Assembly (NCBI GenBank): GCA_016234525.1
Contig: JACRBK010000004.1
Span: 1-12,578, forward strand
Direction: 5' to 3'
Length of the DNA stretch: 12,578 nucleotides
Source: Chloroflexota bacterium
GTDB lineage: Bacteria; Chloroflexota; Anaerolineae; Aggregatilineales; Aggregatilineaceae
The position numbers and the translations under genes were made by a program. Shown here one piece after another: positions 5,781 to 12,578 of this stretch. The notes under the pieces were generated by a model, which saw only the letters and a list, made by a program, of their open reading frames with translations, searched no databases and was not told where the DNA came from. The stretch's first letter is position 1, and every line of letters begins with the position of its first letter.

Positions 5781-6518
5781 TCAGTCGATCCCGATAATCG
5801 CTCGGACCAACAGCACCACCGGCACAAAAGGGATCGTCGCCACAATGGGCAGAATCACCGCCAGCGGCCAATGCCACCAGCGCGGCGGATGCGCTGATCG
5901 ATCCGGCGGGACGGTGTGCGCGGGCAACCAGACCATCAGCCCATAGACATACACCCACATCCCCAGCATGATCAGATTCTGCGGGCCAAAGGAGATCGAC
6001 TCGGCCACACAGCCGGTGATGCCATAGAGCAGCAGCACTTCCACCGGGCGAAAGGCCCACCGCGCCAGCATCCACGCCCACGCGATATACATCGGCACAA
6101 ACACGATCACACTGTTCAGCAGCACCACTTCCAGGTAATTTTTCGAGGCCGTGATCGCGGCCTTGTCGCTCTCCGCGCCCAGCCAGGGGCCAAGATTGGT
6201 CATGCCGGTGGTGATCGCTTCTTCGATCAGCGCCATGAGAATACACAGCAGCACAAAACGCACACGCCAGCCAAATGGCAGCCGGTTCGCCCAGCGCACG
6301 AAACGATCCCGCCCGCGCCGCTGGATCAGCCCACCGAGGATCACCCAGAACACCAGCAGTCCCCCCGCCATCAAAATAATGGCGCGATCATCGGGCGAGG
6401 TGTCGTCGGAGAGCATGATCACGGCGGCGAGCAGCGCATAAAATCCGCAGCCCCAGATCAGCAGCAGGCGCAGCAAACACGAGGTCCGTCCCTCAGGAGT
6501 GAATAGGGCAGCACGCAT
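5781..6518 (-). CDS. Multi-pass membrane protein of unknown function
   Basis: The product is 245 residues, from ATG at 6518 preceded by GGGGGGA. The frame stays open a further 70 codons upstream, but that part only translates the palindromic repeat at 6551-6649 and is rejected as coding. Hydrophobic segments lie at about residues 13-36, 46-65, 86-104, 128-151, 158-173, 180-199 and 218-241, giving about six or seven spans. Span 3 contains a buried acidic pair, 'LCILMALIEEAITTGMTN' (E99, E100). This recalls the EE pair of CPBP-type intramembrane proteases, but the rest of that signature (the Arg after EE and the FxxxH and H/N motifs) is not visible, so I do not assign it. It could share a transcript with the TPR gene 224 bases upstream, though the repeat intervenes. 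Confidence 0.7.
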   Translation of the reverse strand: MRAALFTPEGRTSCLLRLLLIWGCGFYALLAAVIMLSDDTSPDDRAIILMAGGLLVFWVILGGLIQRRGRDRFVRWANRLPFGWRVRFVLLCILMALIEEAITTGMTNLGPWLGAESDKAAITASKNYLEVVLLNSVIVFVPMYIAWAWMLARWAFRPVEVLLLYGITGCVAESISFGPQNLIMLGMWVYVYGLMVWLPAHTVPPDRSAHPPRWWHWPLAVILPIVATIPFVPVVLLVRAIIGID

Positions 6519-6550
6519 AGGAAATCCCCCCTGTTTTGAAAGATAAATAA

Positions 6551-6649
6551 CCTCACCTCCCGACCCCCTCGCCATGCAATGGGGAGGGGGAGTCTCCGGC
6601 CATCCAGTCCCCCTCTCTACGCAGTGGAGAGGGGGATTTAGGGGTGAGG
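6551..6649. repeat. Compound hairpin repeat ('CCTCACC...GGTGAGG'), intact copy
   Basis: This 99-base unit is bounded by perfect inverted ends, CCTCACC (6551-6557) and GGTGAGG (6643-6649). It contains two hairpins: 6564-6575 with 6579-6590 (12 base pairs, one mismatch, GCA loop), and TCCCCCTCTC (6608-6617) with GAGAGGGGGA (6627-6636). It belongs to the same family as 1964-2090 and 11832-11879. It lies in the leader of the membrane protein gene, 33 bases from its start. Confidence 0.65.
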
Positions 6650-6676
6650 CTGCTTTACGGCAGTCGTTCGTTAAAA

Positions 6677-6710
6677 ACCTACCCCTGTCAGGTGGGGGGA
6701 TAGAGGTAAA
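6677..6710. repeat. Short or truncated member of the same repeat family
   Basis: ACCTACCCC at one end and GGGGGATAGAGGTAAA at the other mirror the CCTACCCC and GGGGAATAGGGGTAAA ends of the element at 1964-2090, around a small CCTG-T-CAGG palindrome. It is probably a degenerate copy next to the intact one. Confidence 0.4.
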
Positions 6711-6742
6711 CTCGCTACAAACCGGCACCGAGAACGCGGAGT

Positions 6743-7894
6743 TTATTCACAGGTCGCGATTCCCTGCTCGATAAACCCCCGAACCTGATCCGTCGGATTC
6801 ATTTCCAGAGCCTCATTCAGAAGAGGCAGAGCTTCGTCACACCGATCCAGCAAGGTAAACGTCAGCCCACGCATATACCAACACTCGATCTCTCGCTGAT
6901 CCAGGGGGACAGCTTGCTCTATTTGCAGCGCCGCACAGGTCGCGAAGGATTCCGCCGCCGCTTCATAGTCGCGCGCCGTATACTGGACCATGCCAAGCTG
7001 GCGATAGGCCGGGGCTGAGGAGGGATCAAGCTGGATCGCCTGTTCACACGCGGCGGACGCTTCGGAATCCTGGCGCATGGTGAACAGGGTTTCGCATTTG
7101 CGCACATAGGCTTTGACGTTGGTGGGCCGGAAGGCAATCACCTCATCATACAAGGCCAGTGCTTCATCATATTGATTATTGGCTCTAAGAAAAATGGACA
7201 GTTCAAAATACAGCGTGTCCAGGCGGGGATGAATCTCAATCGCGCGCTGATACTGCTCAATCGCGGCCTCAAACTCGCCTTGAAAAGCGAACGCCAGCGC
7301 CATGGCCCGCCGCGCGTCGAGGCTGTTCTCATCCAATTCGACGGCAGTCTCAGCCTCAGTGAATGCTTGATTAGGACGTTCCAATGCCCGGTAGGCGATG
7401 GATAAATAAGCATGAGCGTCGGCATTGGCGGGATCGAGTTCGACGGCGCGCAGTCCGGCAATTACAGCCTCTTCGGGACGGTCATTTTCGACCAGGGCCA
7501 GACACAGAATCGCCTGTGCGCGGGCCTGATCCGGGGCAAGCTGCACCGCTTGTTCAGCCGCCGCAAGCGCCTGTTCCGCGTAAGTGAGATCACCAGTCGA
7601 ATAACTGCGATAGATCAGCAGCCGGGCATATTCAACCCACAGGTCCAGATGATCGGGCGCTGCCTGCACCGCCTGATCATAATAATTCACGGCGGATTCC
7701 AAATCCCCCGCCCAATAGGCCGCCTGACCCTGTTCAGCCAAGGTGAGTGCGTCCGCGCTCAGGGTAGGGGTGGGATCAGTCTGTGCCCGCGCCCAGCCTG
7801 GTGTGCGGCTGGCAAAGCCGATTCCGGTGAGGATCACGCTCATCAAGATCAGCCCAACGAGAATCTTTTTTCCCTGCTGTAGTTCGTACCGCAT
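6743..7894 (-). CDS. Secreted or membrane-anchored TPR-repeat protein
   Basis: The product is 383 residues. I start at ATG 7894, which has AAGGAG nine bases upstream and is followed at once by a signal sequence. The longer open frame to 8017 crosses a terminator hairpin and is not credible. Residues 11-29 are a hydrophobic core and 'ARA' (35-37) before QTDPTPT is a plausible cleavage site. About nine tetratricopeptide repeats cover residues 49-369, for example 'AEQGQAAYWAGDLESAVNYYDQAVQAAPD', each ending with the typical 'A+.L.P' turn. TPR arrays are protein-protein interaction scaffolds, so the partner is unknown. Repeat 2 (about 85-121) carries a short insertion, 'RSYSTGDLTY'. Several cysteines (131, 267, 283, 320, 338, 352, 382) are unusual for an exported protein and might form disulphides. 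It lies downstream of a terminator, so it probably has its own promoter. Confidence 0.85.
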   Translation of the reverse strand: MRYELQQGKKILVGLILMSVILTGIGFASRTPGWARAQTDPTPTLSADALTLAEQGQAAYWAGDLESAVNYYDQAVQAAPDHLDLWVEYARLLIYRSYSTGDLTYAEQALAAAEQAVQLAPDQARAQAILCLALVENDRPEEAVIAGLRAVELDPANADAHAYLSIAYRALERPNQAFTEAETAVELDENSLDARRAMALAFAFQGEFEAAIEQYQRAIEIHPRLDTLYFELSIFLRANNQYDEALALYDEVIAFRPTNVKAYVRKCETLFTMRQDSEASAACEQAIQLDPSSAPAYRQLGMVQYTARDYEAAAESFATCAALQIEQAVPLDQREIECWYMRGLTFTLLDRCDEALPLLNEALEMNPTDQVRGFIEQGIATCE

Positions 7895-7941
7895 GATGTT
7901 TCGCTCCTTCTCAGCTTCCCGTGATACTCGATGATACGATA

Positions 7942-7986
7942 TCGCCGGCAAACAAAAAGCCGGCGAGATGCTCCCCCCCGGCTTTT
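7942..7986. terminator. Intrinsic terminator after the H-NOX-like gene, overlapping a second hairpin
   Basis: On the minus strand, AAAAGCCGG (complement of 7978-7986) pairs with CCGGCTTTT (complement of 7955-7963), and the T-rich TTGTTTG follows. This is a classical terminator for the gene ending at 8054. A second perfect 8-base stem (7942-7949 with 7959-7966, loop of 9) shares the GCCGG arm, so the two structures exclude each other. Read on the plus strand the first stem also ends in CCGGCTTTT. Confidence 0.65.
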
Positions 7987-8053
7987 GGTCTTGACACTGA
8001 TGCGCGCTGCGGTTCATGCTAACCTACAGAGCGCAGGCTGTCAAAAAGTTGAG

Positions 8054-8593
8054 TTAGCTCCAGGTTATTTGGTAAATCCCGACTTCATCCCCGGTTTGAG
8101 GATCAACGACGATTTCGGTCCGCTCCACCAAATAATCATGCTGGTCCTGGTACAGACGGCAGATTCCGTACAAGACACCATATTCCAGGTCATGCGGCCA
8201 GACCGTGCGATCGACTATCTCAATCGATTTCGGGCCGATCCGGGTAACTTCAAAGTCGCCGGGGTTATTGCGGTGCATTTCGTGTTCCATCTGGGGAAAT
8301 GCCGCCATAAAACTATCAAACGTCGGGAAACGACTTCTAAAATCGATAGCTTCGGTGACCTTTAGCCCAATGGATACCAGATTTTGGATGGAGTTATAGC
8401 GTTTTTCGATTTCCTCGAAAACCTCGAGGATTAGTTTGGTAGGATACCATTGATCGCCTTTAAATTCTGTAATGCCGTATTTTTGTAGAATAGTTTTATA
8501 TTCATCCAACTCAATACTCAAAAAAAACACTTGCAGCAGTTGGCCTAAGGATTGGGTGTTTTGAATATCTTTTCGTGCCGAAAGCTTCTTCAT
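8054..8593 (-). CDS. Small protein with H-NOX/V4R-like sensory fold (tentative)
   Basis: The product is 179 residues. I choose ATG 8593, with GGAG six bases upstream. The ATG at 8635 overlaps the -10 of the promoter and cannot be translated from that transcript. There is no signal peptide, so it is cytoplasmic. Residues 49-83 ('WYPTKLILEVFEEIEKRYNSIQNLVSIGLKV') and the C-terminal part ('FEVTRIGPKSIEIVDRT...LEYGVLYGICRLY...TGDEVGIYQITW') follow the layout of the haem-NO-binding / V4R superfamily. In that layout a helical part is followed by a sheet with 'GL..(V)..(L)..G(L)' and a closing beta-hairpin after 'GD'. The YxSxR haem motif of true H-NOX is not present, so haem binding is not predicted. 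Codon and base use are far more A/T-rich than in neighbouring genes: positions 8461-8520 have 16 G/C in 60. This suggests later acquisition. The fold call is mine from pattern, not from a search. Confidence 0.65.
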   Translation of the reverse strand: MKKLSARKDIQNTQSLGQLLQVFFLSIELDEYKTILQKYGITEFKGDQWYPTKLILEVFEEIEKRYNSIQNLVSIGLKVTEAIDFRSRFPTFDSFMAAFPQMEHEMHRNNPGDFEVTRIGPKSIEIVDRTVWPHDLEYGVLYGICRLYQDQHDYLVERTEIVVDPQTGDEVGIYQITWS

Positions 8594-8633
8594 TGTTCGC
8601 TCCGATAGACAACTAATTCTTAATTGTTTAACC

Positions 8634-8661
8634 ATTATAAAACAAAAACCCTTGAAATCAA
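8634..8661 (-). promoter_or_regulatory. Promoter of the H-NOX-like gene
   Basis: On the minus strand, TTGATT (8661-8656) is followed after 16 bases by a perfect TATAAT (8639-8634). Transcription would start near 8627, giving a leader of about 34 bases that contains the GGAG ribosome site. This fixes the translation start at 8593. Confidence 0.65.
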
Positions 8662-8686
8662 TATATAGAATCTGATGGAACAGCTT

Positions 8687-8715
8687 TTGCCCGCGACCTG
8701 CAAATTTGTTAAAAT
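8687..8715 (+). promoter_or_regulatory. Candidate distal promoter of uvrA
   Basis: TTGCCC (8687-8692), 17 bases, then TAAAAT (8710-8715). It lies about 55 bases upstream of the better promoter and could give LexA-independent expression. A small CCCC...GGGG inverted repeat follows it (8717-8734). Confidence 0.35.
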
Positions 8716-8742
8716 CCCCCGATGCATTTTGGGGCTAGCAGG

Positions 8743-8771
8743 TTGACAAGCATGGGGTATCGGGTTACACT
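8743..8771 (+). promoter_or_regulatory. uvrA: Main candidate promoter of uvrA
   Basis: A perfect TTGACA (8743-8748) and TACACT (8766-8771) are separated by the ideal 17 bases. Transcription would start near 8778, inside the GAAC-N4-GTTC palindrome, so a bound repressor would block initiation. The leader to the ATG is about 130 bases. Confidence 0.65.
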
Positions 8772-8774
8772 TTA

Positions 8775-8786
8775 GAACACCAGTTC
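8775..8786. promoter_or_regulatory. GAAC-N4-GTTC palindrome, putative LexA (SOS) box of uvrA
   Basis: GAACACCAGTTC begins 4 bases after the -10 and covers the expected start of transcription. uvrA is a classical SOS gene, and GAAC-N4-GTTC is the core LexA/DinR site of Bacillus and Actinobacteria. The same 12 bases, inverted, lie at 3686-3697. The flanking consensus bases of the Bacillus box (outer C and G, inner R/Y pattern) are only partly met. Confidence 0.6.
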
Positions 8787-8906
8787 CGCTCAATTGTTCG
8801 CTATTTGACCAACCATCTCGTTCGTATCGGTTCCTCATTTCTGAGCGCCCGGCCCGGCGCTTAAGTTGTCTGTCCGCCGGATAAAACATAAGGACGAAAA
8901 AACGGT

Positions 8907-11822
8907 ATGTCACAGAATTATCTTGTTGTGCGTGGCGCACGCGAGCATAACCTTAAGAATATCGACGTGACGATCCCTCGTGATAAGCTGGTGGTGATCA
9001 CCGGGCTGAGCGGCAGCGGCAAAAGCTCGCTGGCGTTCGATACGATCTTCGCCGAAGGCCAACGGCGTTATGTGGAATCGTTGTCCGCTTACGCGCGCCA
9101 GTTTCTCGGCCAGATGGAAAAACCGGATGTAGATCAGATCGAGGGCCTGTCGCCGTCCATCTCCATTGATCAGAAAAGTGTGAGCAACAATCCGCGCTCG
9201 ACAGTCGGAACGGTCACCGAAATTTATGACTATTTGCGCCTGCTTTATGCGCGCGTGGGCATTCCTCACTGCCCGGTCTGCGGCGAAAAAGTGGTGGCCC
9301 AGTCGCCGCAGCAGATCGTGGAAACGATCGAGAGTTGGAAAGACGGCACGCGCATCCAGGTGTTGGCCCCGGTGATCAAAGATCGTAAGGGGCGGCACGA
9401 AAAAGTGCTGGAAGATATTCGTAAGGCCGGGTTTGTACGCGCCCGCGTCAACGGCGAAGTGTTAGACCTGGACGGCGAGATCGAACTCGAACGTTATAAG
9501 ATGCACACCATTGAAGTGGTGGTGGATCGTTTGATCGTGCGCCATTACGACGATCCCGAAAACGAAGACGCGCGCGCGGCCCGATCCCGTCTCACTGACT
9601 CGATGGAGACGGCGATGGAGATGGGCGGCGGCGTGGTCACGGTCAACGATGTGACCGATCCCGAAAACTCGGTCGATCACCTGTTCAGCGAGCATCTGGC
9701 CTGTGTGTACGGCCATGTCAGCCTGCCGGAGATCGAACCGCGCACCTTCTCATTCAACAGCCCGCATGGAGCCTGCCCCGGCTGCCAGGGTTTAGGGGTT
9801 AAACGCGAGTTCGATCCTGACCTGTTCGTGCCGGATCATAATCTGAGCATCGAAGATGGCGCGCTGGCTCCCTTTGGGACGCGCATCAATGACGACAGTT
9901 GGACGCGCACGATCTTGCTGGAAGCGAGCAAACACTTCAAGATCAGCATGACGACTCCCTGGAAAGACCTGCCCAAAAAACACCAGGAAATTTTATTGTA
10001 CGGCTCCGACGATAAGTTCCGTGTCGAACACAAACGCGACGACGGCAACCAGTTTTCATTTAATTCGTCGTGGGAAGGGGTTCTGACGACCACCGCGCGG
10101 CGCTATCGTGAAACCAGTTCGGACTACATGCGCAACAAGTACGAAGAGTATATGAGCGAGCGCCCGTGTGATGTCTGTCACGGTCACCGGCTGCGCCCCG
10201 AAGCGATGGCGGTCACCGTCGCCGACAAGCCGATTCATGTGGTGACGGGGCTGCCGATCAAAGAACTGCTGCGTTTTGCCCAGTCGTTACGCGGGACCGG
10301 GCCGCACGCCAACGGCCACCCGATCCTCACGGAGCGCGATCTGACGATTGCTCACCAGATTCTCAAAGAGATCGAAGCGCGCGCGCAGTTTATGGTCAAT
10401 GTCGGGCTGGATTATCTGACCCTCAGCCGCATGGCGGGATCATTGAGCGGCGGCGAGGCGCAGCGTATCCGGCTGGCGACACAGATCGGCAGCCAGCTCA
10501 CCGGGGTGTTATATGTGTTGGACGAACCAAGCATCGGTCTGCACCAGCGTGATAACGCTCGCCTGATCACCACCTTGGAAGGGATGCGCGATCTTGGCAA
10601 TACGCTGCTGGTCGTGGAACACGATCATGAGACGATGCTGGCCGCGGATTGGATCATCGATCTGGGGCCGGGGGCAGGGGAACACGGCGGGAATGTAATC
10701 GCCGAAGGCACGCCCGAAACGATCATGAAACATCCGCACAGCCTGACTGGGGCCTATCTGTCGGGCCGGGCGTGTATCCCGCTGCCCGCGCAGCGGCGGC
10801 CCGGCAACGGTAAATTTATCACCATTCACGGCGCGCGCGAGAACAATCTCAAAAACCTGACGGTGAAAGTTCCACTGGGTAAGCTGGTGGTCATGACCGG
10901 AGTCAGCGGATCAGGCAAATCTACGCTGATGATCGAAGTCCTGTATAAAAAATTGGCCCAGGTGATCTGGGGTGCGAAGGATAAACCCGGCATTCATGAC
11001 CGGATCGAGGGGTTGGAGAATGTGGACAAGGTAATCCACATCGATCAGTCCCCGATTGGGCGCACGCCGCGCAGCAATCCTGGCACATATACCAAGATGT
11101 TCGACGCGATCCGCGACCTGTTCTCGGAGATGCCCGAAAGTAAAATTCGTGGCTATGGGCCGGGCCGCTTCAGTTTTAATGTGAAGGGCGGGCGCTGCGA
11201 AAACTGCCAGGGCGAGGGCCAGCTTCGGATCGAGATGCAGTTCCTCCCTGATGTGTATGTGCCGTGTGATGTGTGTCATGGCGCGCGTTACAACCGCGAA
11301 ACCTTGCAGGTGAAATATAAGGGCAAGAGTATCGCGGATGTGCTGGATATGACGGTCAGCGAAGGGCTGGAATTTTTCACCGCCATCCCGTCGATCCGCC
11401 CCAAGCTCGAAACGCTGGCGGCGGTGGGGTTGGGGTATATCCGCATCGGCCAGCCCGCGACGACTCTCAGCGGCGGCGAAGCGCAGCGCGTGAAACTCAG
11501 CCGCGAACTGTCTAAACGGGCCACCGGGCAGACGGTGTATGTGCTGGACGAACCCTCGACCGGCCTGCATACGGCGGACGTCGCGAAGCTGATCGAGGTG
11601 CTGCAAAAACTCACCGATTACGGCAACACGGTGCTGATCATCGAACACAACCCGGACATCATTAAAGTGGCCGATCACATTATCGATCTCGGCCCCGAAG
11701 GCGGCGAGGATGGCGGTTATCTGCTCGCCGAAGGCACGCCCGAAGCAGTCGCTCAGAACCGCGAGAGTCATACCGGGCGCTTTTTGTCCGATTATTTGGA
11801 ATGGGCCGTCTGCGGCGATTAG
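8907..11822 (+). CDS. uvrA: UvrA, damage-recognition ATPase of nucleotide excision repair
   Basis: The protein is 971 residues and full length for the family. UvrA dimers find helix-distorting lesions and load UvrB, after which UvrC cuts. Two ABC modules are complete: Walker A GLSGSGKSS (33-41) and GVSGSGKST (665-673), signature LSGGEAQR (513-520 and 854-861), and Walker B LYVLDEP (535-541) and VYVLDEP (877-883). Zinc-site cysteines are visible at C290/C293 and C421/C424. The C-terminal module has C764/C767 and C787/C790 ('GRCENCQGEG', 'VPCDVCHGARYN'). An extra pair 'HCPVCGEKV' (C122/C125) lies near the start. The first half of the C290 site reads C266-V-Y-G-H270 rather than the CPxC of E. 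coli. The start follows AAGGA with a rather long 12-base spacing. The promoter carries a LexA-like box. A DUF4332 gene follows 123 bases later. Confidence 0.98.
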   Translation: MSQNYLVVRGAREHNLKNIDVTIPRDKLVVITGLSGSGKSSLAFDTIFAEGQRRYVESLSAYARQFLGQMEKPDVDQIEGLSPSISIDQKSVSNNPRSTVGTVTEIYDYLRLLYARVGIPHCPVCGEKVVAQSPQQIVETIESWKDGTRIQVLAPVIKDRKGRHEKVLEDIRKAGFVRARVNGEVLDLDGEIELERYKMHTIEVVVDRLIVRHYDDPENEDARAARSRLTDSMETAMEMGGGVVTVNDVTDPENSVDHLFSEHLACVYGHVSLPEIEPRTFSFNSPHGACPGCQGLGVKREFDPDLFVPDHNLSIEDGALAPFGTRINDDSWTRTILLEASKHFKISMTTPWKDLPKKHQEILLYGSDDKFRVEHKRDDGNQFSFNSSWEGVLTTTARRYRETSSDYMRNKYEEYMSERPCDVCHGHRLRPEAMAVTVADKPIHVVTGLPIKELLRFAQSLRGTGPHANGHPILTERDLTIAHQILKEIEARAQFMVNVGLDYLTLSRMAGSLSGGEAQRIRLATQIGSQLTGVLYVLDEPSIGLHQRDNARLITTLEGMRDLGNTLLVVEHDHETMLAADWIIDLGPGAGEHGGNVIAEGTPETIMKHPHSLTGAYLSGRACIPLPAQRRPGNGKFITIHGARENNLKNLTVKVPLGKLVVMTGVSGSGKSTLMIEVLYKKLAQVIWGAKDKPGIHDRIEGLENVDKVIHIDQSPIGRTPRSNPGTYTKMFDAIRDLFSEMPESKIRGYGPGRFSFNVKGGRCENCQGEGQLRIEMQFLPDVYVPCDVCHGARYNRETLQVKYKGKSIADVLDMTVSEGLEFFTAIPSIRPKLETLAAVGLGYIRIGQPATTLSGGEAQRVKLSRELSKRATGQTVYVLDEPSTGLHTADVAKLIEVLQKLTDYGNTVLIIEHNPDIIKVADHIIDLGPEGGEDGGYLLAEGTPEAVAQNRESHTGRFLSDYLEWAVCGD

Positions 11823-11831
11823 CGATCAGAA

Positions 11832-11879
11832 CGACCTCACCCCCTACCCCCTCTCCAACTCGGTTGGAGAGGGGACCGC
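11832..11879. repeat. 48-base repeat, copy 2 ('CCTCACCCC' family)
   Basis: Every base is identical to 1964-2011, including the perfect 12-base stem with TCG loop (11848-11859 with 11863-11874). It begins 10 bases after the uvrA stop and could act as a transcript 3' hairpin, although no T-run follows. Only the first part of the longer element seen at 1964-2090 is present. Confidence 0.8.
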
Positions 11880-11945
11880 CGCCGCCCCTGTTGTTCACTA
11901 GCCAACGGATTGGCCCCTGATATTTTGAGGATAGGATAAGAATCC

Positions 11946-12578
11946 ATGACTGACTCTTATTATCTGGACCTGACTCAGTTCAGCCTGGGGCGGCTGCGGG
12001 AAATGCTCGAAACGGGCGAAGTGCTGCCCAGCCGCCGTATTTTGTGTGATCACCTCGCGGAGAATTTCGCCCGGCTGGAATCGTTGGGGATCAACAATGT
12101 GCAGCAGGTGGTCGACGCGCTGAGCAGCAAAAAGAAGGTGGAGGCGTTCGCGCAAAAGTCCGGGCTGACGGTGGAATATCTCACCATTTTAGGGCGGCAG
12201 GCGCGCAGTTATACACCCACCCCGGCAGAGTTCAAAGATATTCCCGGCCTTGATCCCGCGCATGTCGAACGGCTGGCCGCGTTGGGGATCAAAAATACCC
12301 GCCAGCTTTTCGAGCGCGCGACATCCCGCGCAGATCGCACCGTATTGGCGCAGCAGTCTGGCATTCCTGCCGAATCTCTGCTCGAACTGGTGCAACTGTC
12401 AGACATCGTCAGGGCGGGATTTGTCGGGCCGATCTACGCCCGGCTGCTCTATGCGGCGGGTGTACAATCGCTCGATTCACTGGCGCAGCAGCAGCCAGAC
12501 GTGTTGTTCGAGCAGATGCGCGCTGTGAATGAGATTCACCACTATACCAAAGCGTGGTTCACTATCAAGGATGTGGTC
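11946..12578 (+). CDS. DUF4332 helix-hairpin-helix protein, C-terminus beyond the window
   Basis: The frame is open from ATG 11946 (AGGA 9 bases upstream) to the right edge, giving 211 residues. The segment from about 97 to 195 ('IPGLDPAHVERLAALGIKNTRQLFE...VLAQQSGIPAESLLELVQLSDIVR...GPIYARLLYAAGVQSLDSLA') is typical of DUF4332, a helix-hairpin-helix domain thought to bind nucleic acid. An earlier related unit is visible at about 44-87 ('LESLGINNVQQVVDALSSKKKVEAFAQKSGLTVEYLTILGRQA'), so the protein is built of at least two and probably three units. There is no signal peptide and no membrane span. It lies directly downstream of uvrA on the same strand with no new promoter seen and only a hairpin repeat between them. 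Co-transcription and a DNA-related role are plausible but not shown. Confidence 0.82.
   Translation, partial: MTDSYYLDLTQFSLGRLREMLETGEVLPSRRILCDHLAENFARLESLGINNVQQVVDALSSKKKVEAFAQKSGLTVEYLTILGRQARSYTPTPAEFKDIPGLDPAHVERLAALGIKNTRQLFERATSRADRTVLAQQSGIPAESLLELVQLSDIVRAGFVGPIYARLLYAAGVQSLDSLAQQQPDVLFEQMRAVNEIHHYTKAWFTIKDVV

Noticed and set aside
5916..6506. 196-codon open frame on the plus strand opposite the membrane protein gene
   Set aside because: The protein is rich in His, Gln, Arg and Pro with no domain-like pattern, while the minus strand frame has clear membrane segments and a ribosome site.
6519..6728. 70-codon N-terminal extension of the membrane protein
   Set aside because: It translates the palindromic repeat at 6551-6649, and a good ribosome site precedes the internal ATG at 6518.
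7895..8017. 41-codon N-terminal extension of the TPR protein
   Set aside because: It crosses the terminator hairpins, and AAGGAG plus a signal peptide mark ATG 7894 as the start.
10911..11771. Long open frame (286 codons) on the minus strand across the end of uvrA, with similar long antisense frames at 8910-9398 and 10509-10829
   Set aside because: They lie fully inside uvrA, whose conserved motifs are intact. Their composition (many His, Asp, Arg, Ala) is that of a reverse-strand shadow in GC-rich DNA.

Overview
The window looks like part of a chromosome from an environmental bacterium, most likely a member of the Chloroflexota (Anaerolineae-like). This rests on overall style: moderately high GC, many small secreted or membrane proteins of unknown function, TolB-like and TPR proteins, a DUF4332 helix-hairpin-helix protein, and G/C-rich palindromic intergenic repeats of the 'CCTCACCCC...' and 'TAGGGGCGAGGC...' kind. 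I have no taxonomic marker beyond UvrA, so the phylum call is moderate. I see no rRNA, tRNA, CRISPR array, transposase or phage gene.

Layout. A TolB/PD40-type beta-propeller protein runs off the left edge on the minus strand (1-702). Divergent from it is a GH25 lysozyme with a C-terminal SH3 domain (861-1727). A 423-base gap follows that is filled with repeats (1728-2150). Next come an LLM-class (luciferase-like) flavin oxidoreductase on the minus strand (2151-2978), a small membrane protein (3096-3668), and a DUF1848 protein with a C-terminal radical-SAM-like cysteine cluster (3738-4634). A strong hairpin separates the last of these from a minus-strand block: a duplicated-domain secreted protein (4682-5659), a multi-pass membrane protein (5781-6518), a secreted TPR protein (6743-7894) and a small H-NOX/V4R-like protein (8054-8593). 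A 313-base divergent promoter region leads to uvrA (8907-11822) on the plus strand, followed by a DUF4332 protein that leaves the window at the right edge (11946-12578).

The most interesting signal is regulatory. The same 12-base palindrome, of the form GAAC-N4-GTTC (the LexA/DinR box form of Gram-positive bacteria), occurs twice by my reading, both times inside a promoter. One copy lies just downstream of the -10 of the uvrA promoter (8775-8786). The other lies between the -35 and -10 of the DUF1848 gene (3686-3697). The two copies are exact reverse complements of each other, including the four spacer bases. This suggests that the DUF1848 gene is co-regulated with uvrA in the DNA-damage (SOS) response. 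Its sequence reads like a rearranged relative of the spore photoproduct lyase group of radical SAM enzymes, so a DNA repair role is a testable idea. The rest of the window looks like ordinary housekeeping and accessory genes.
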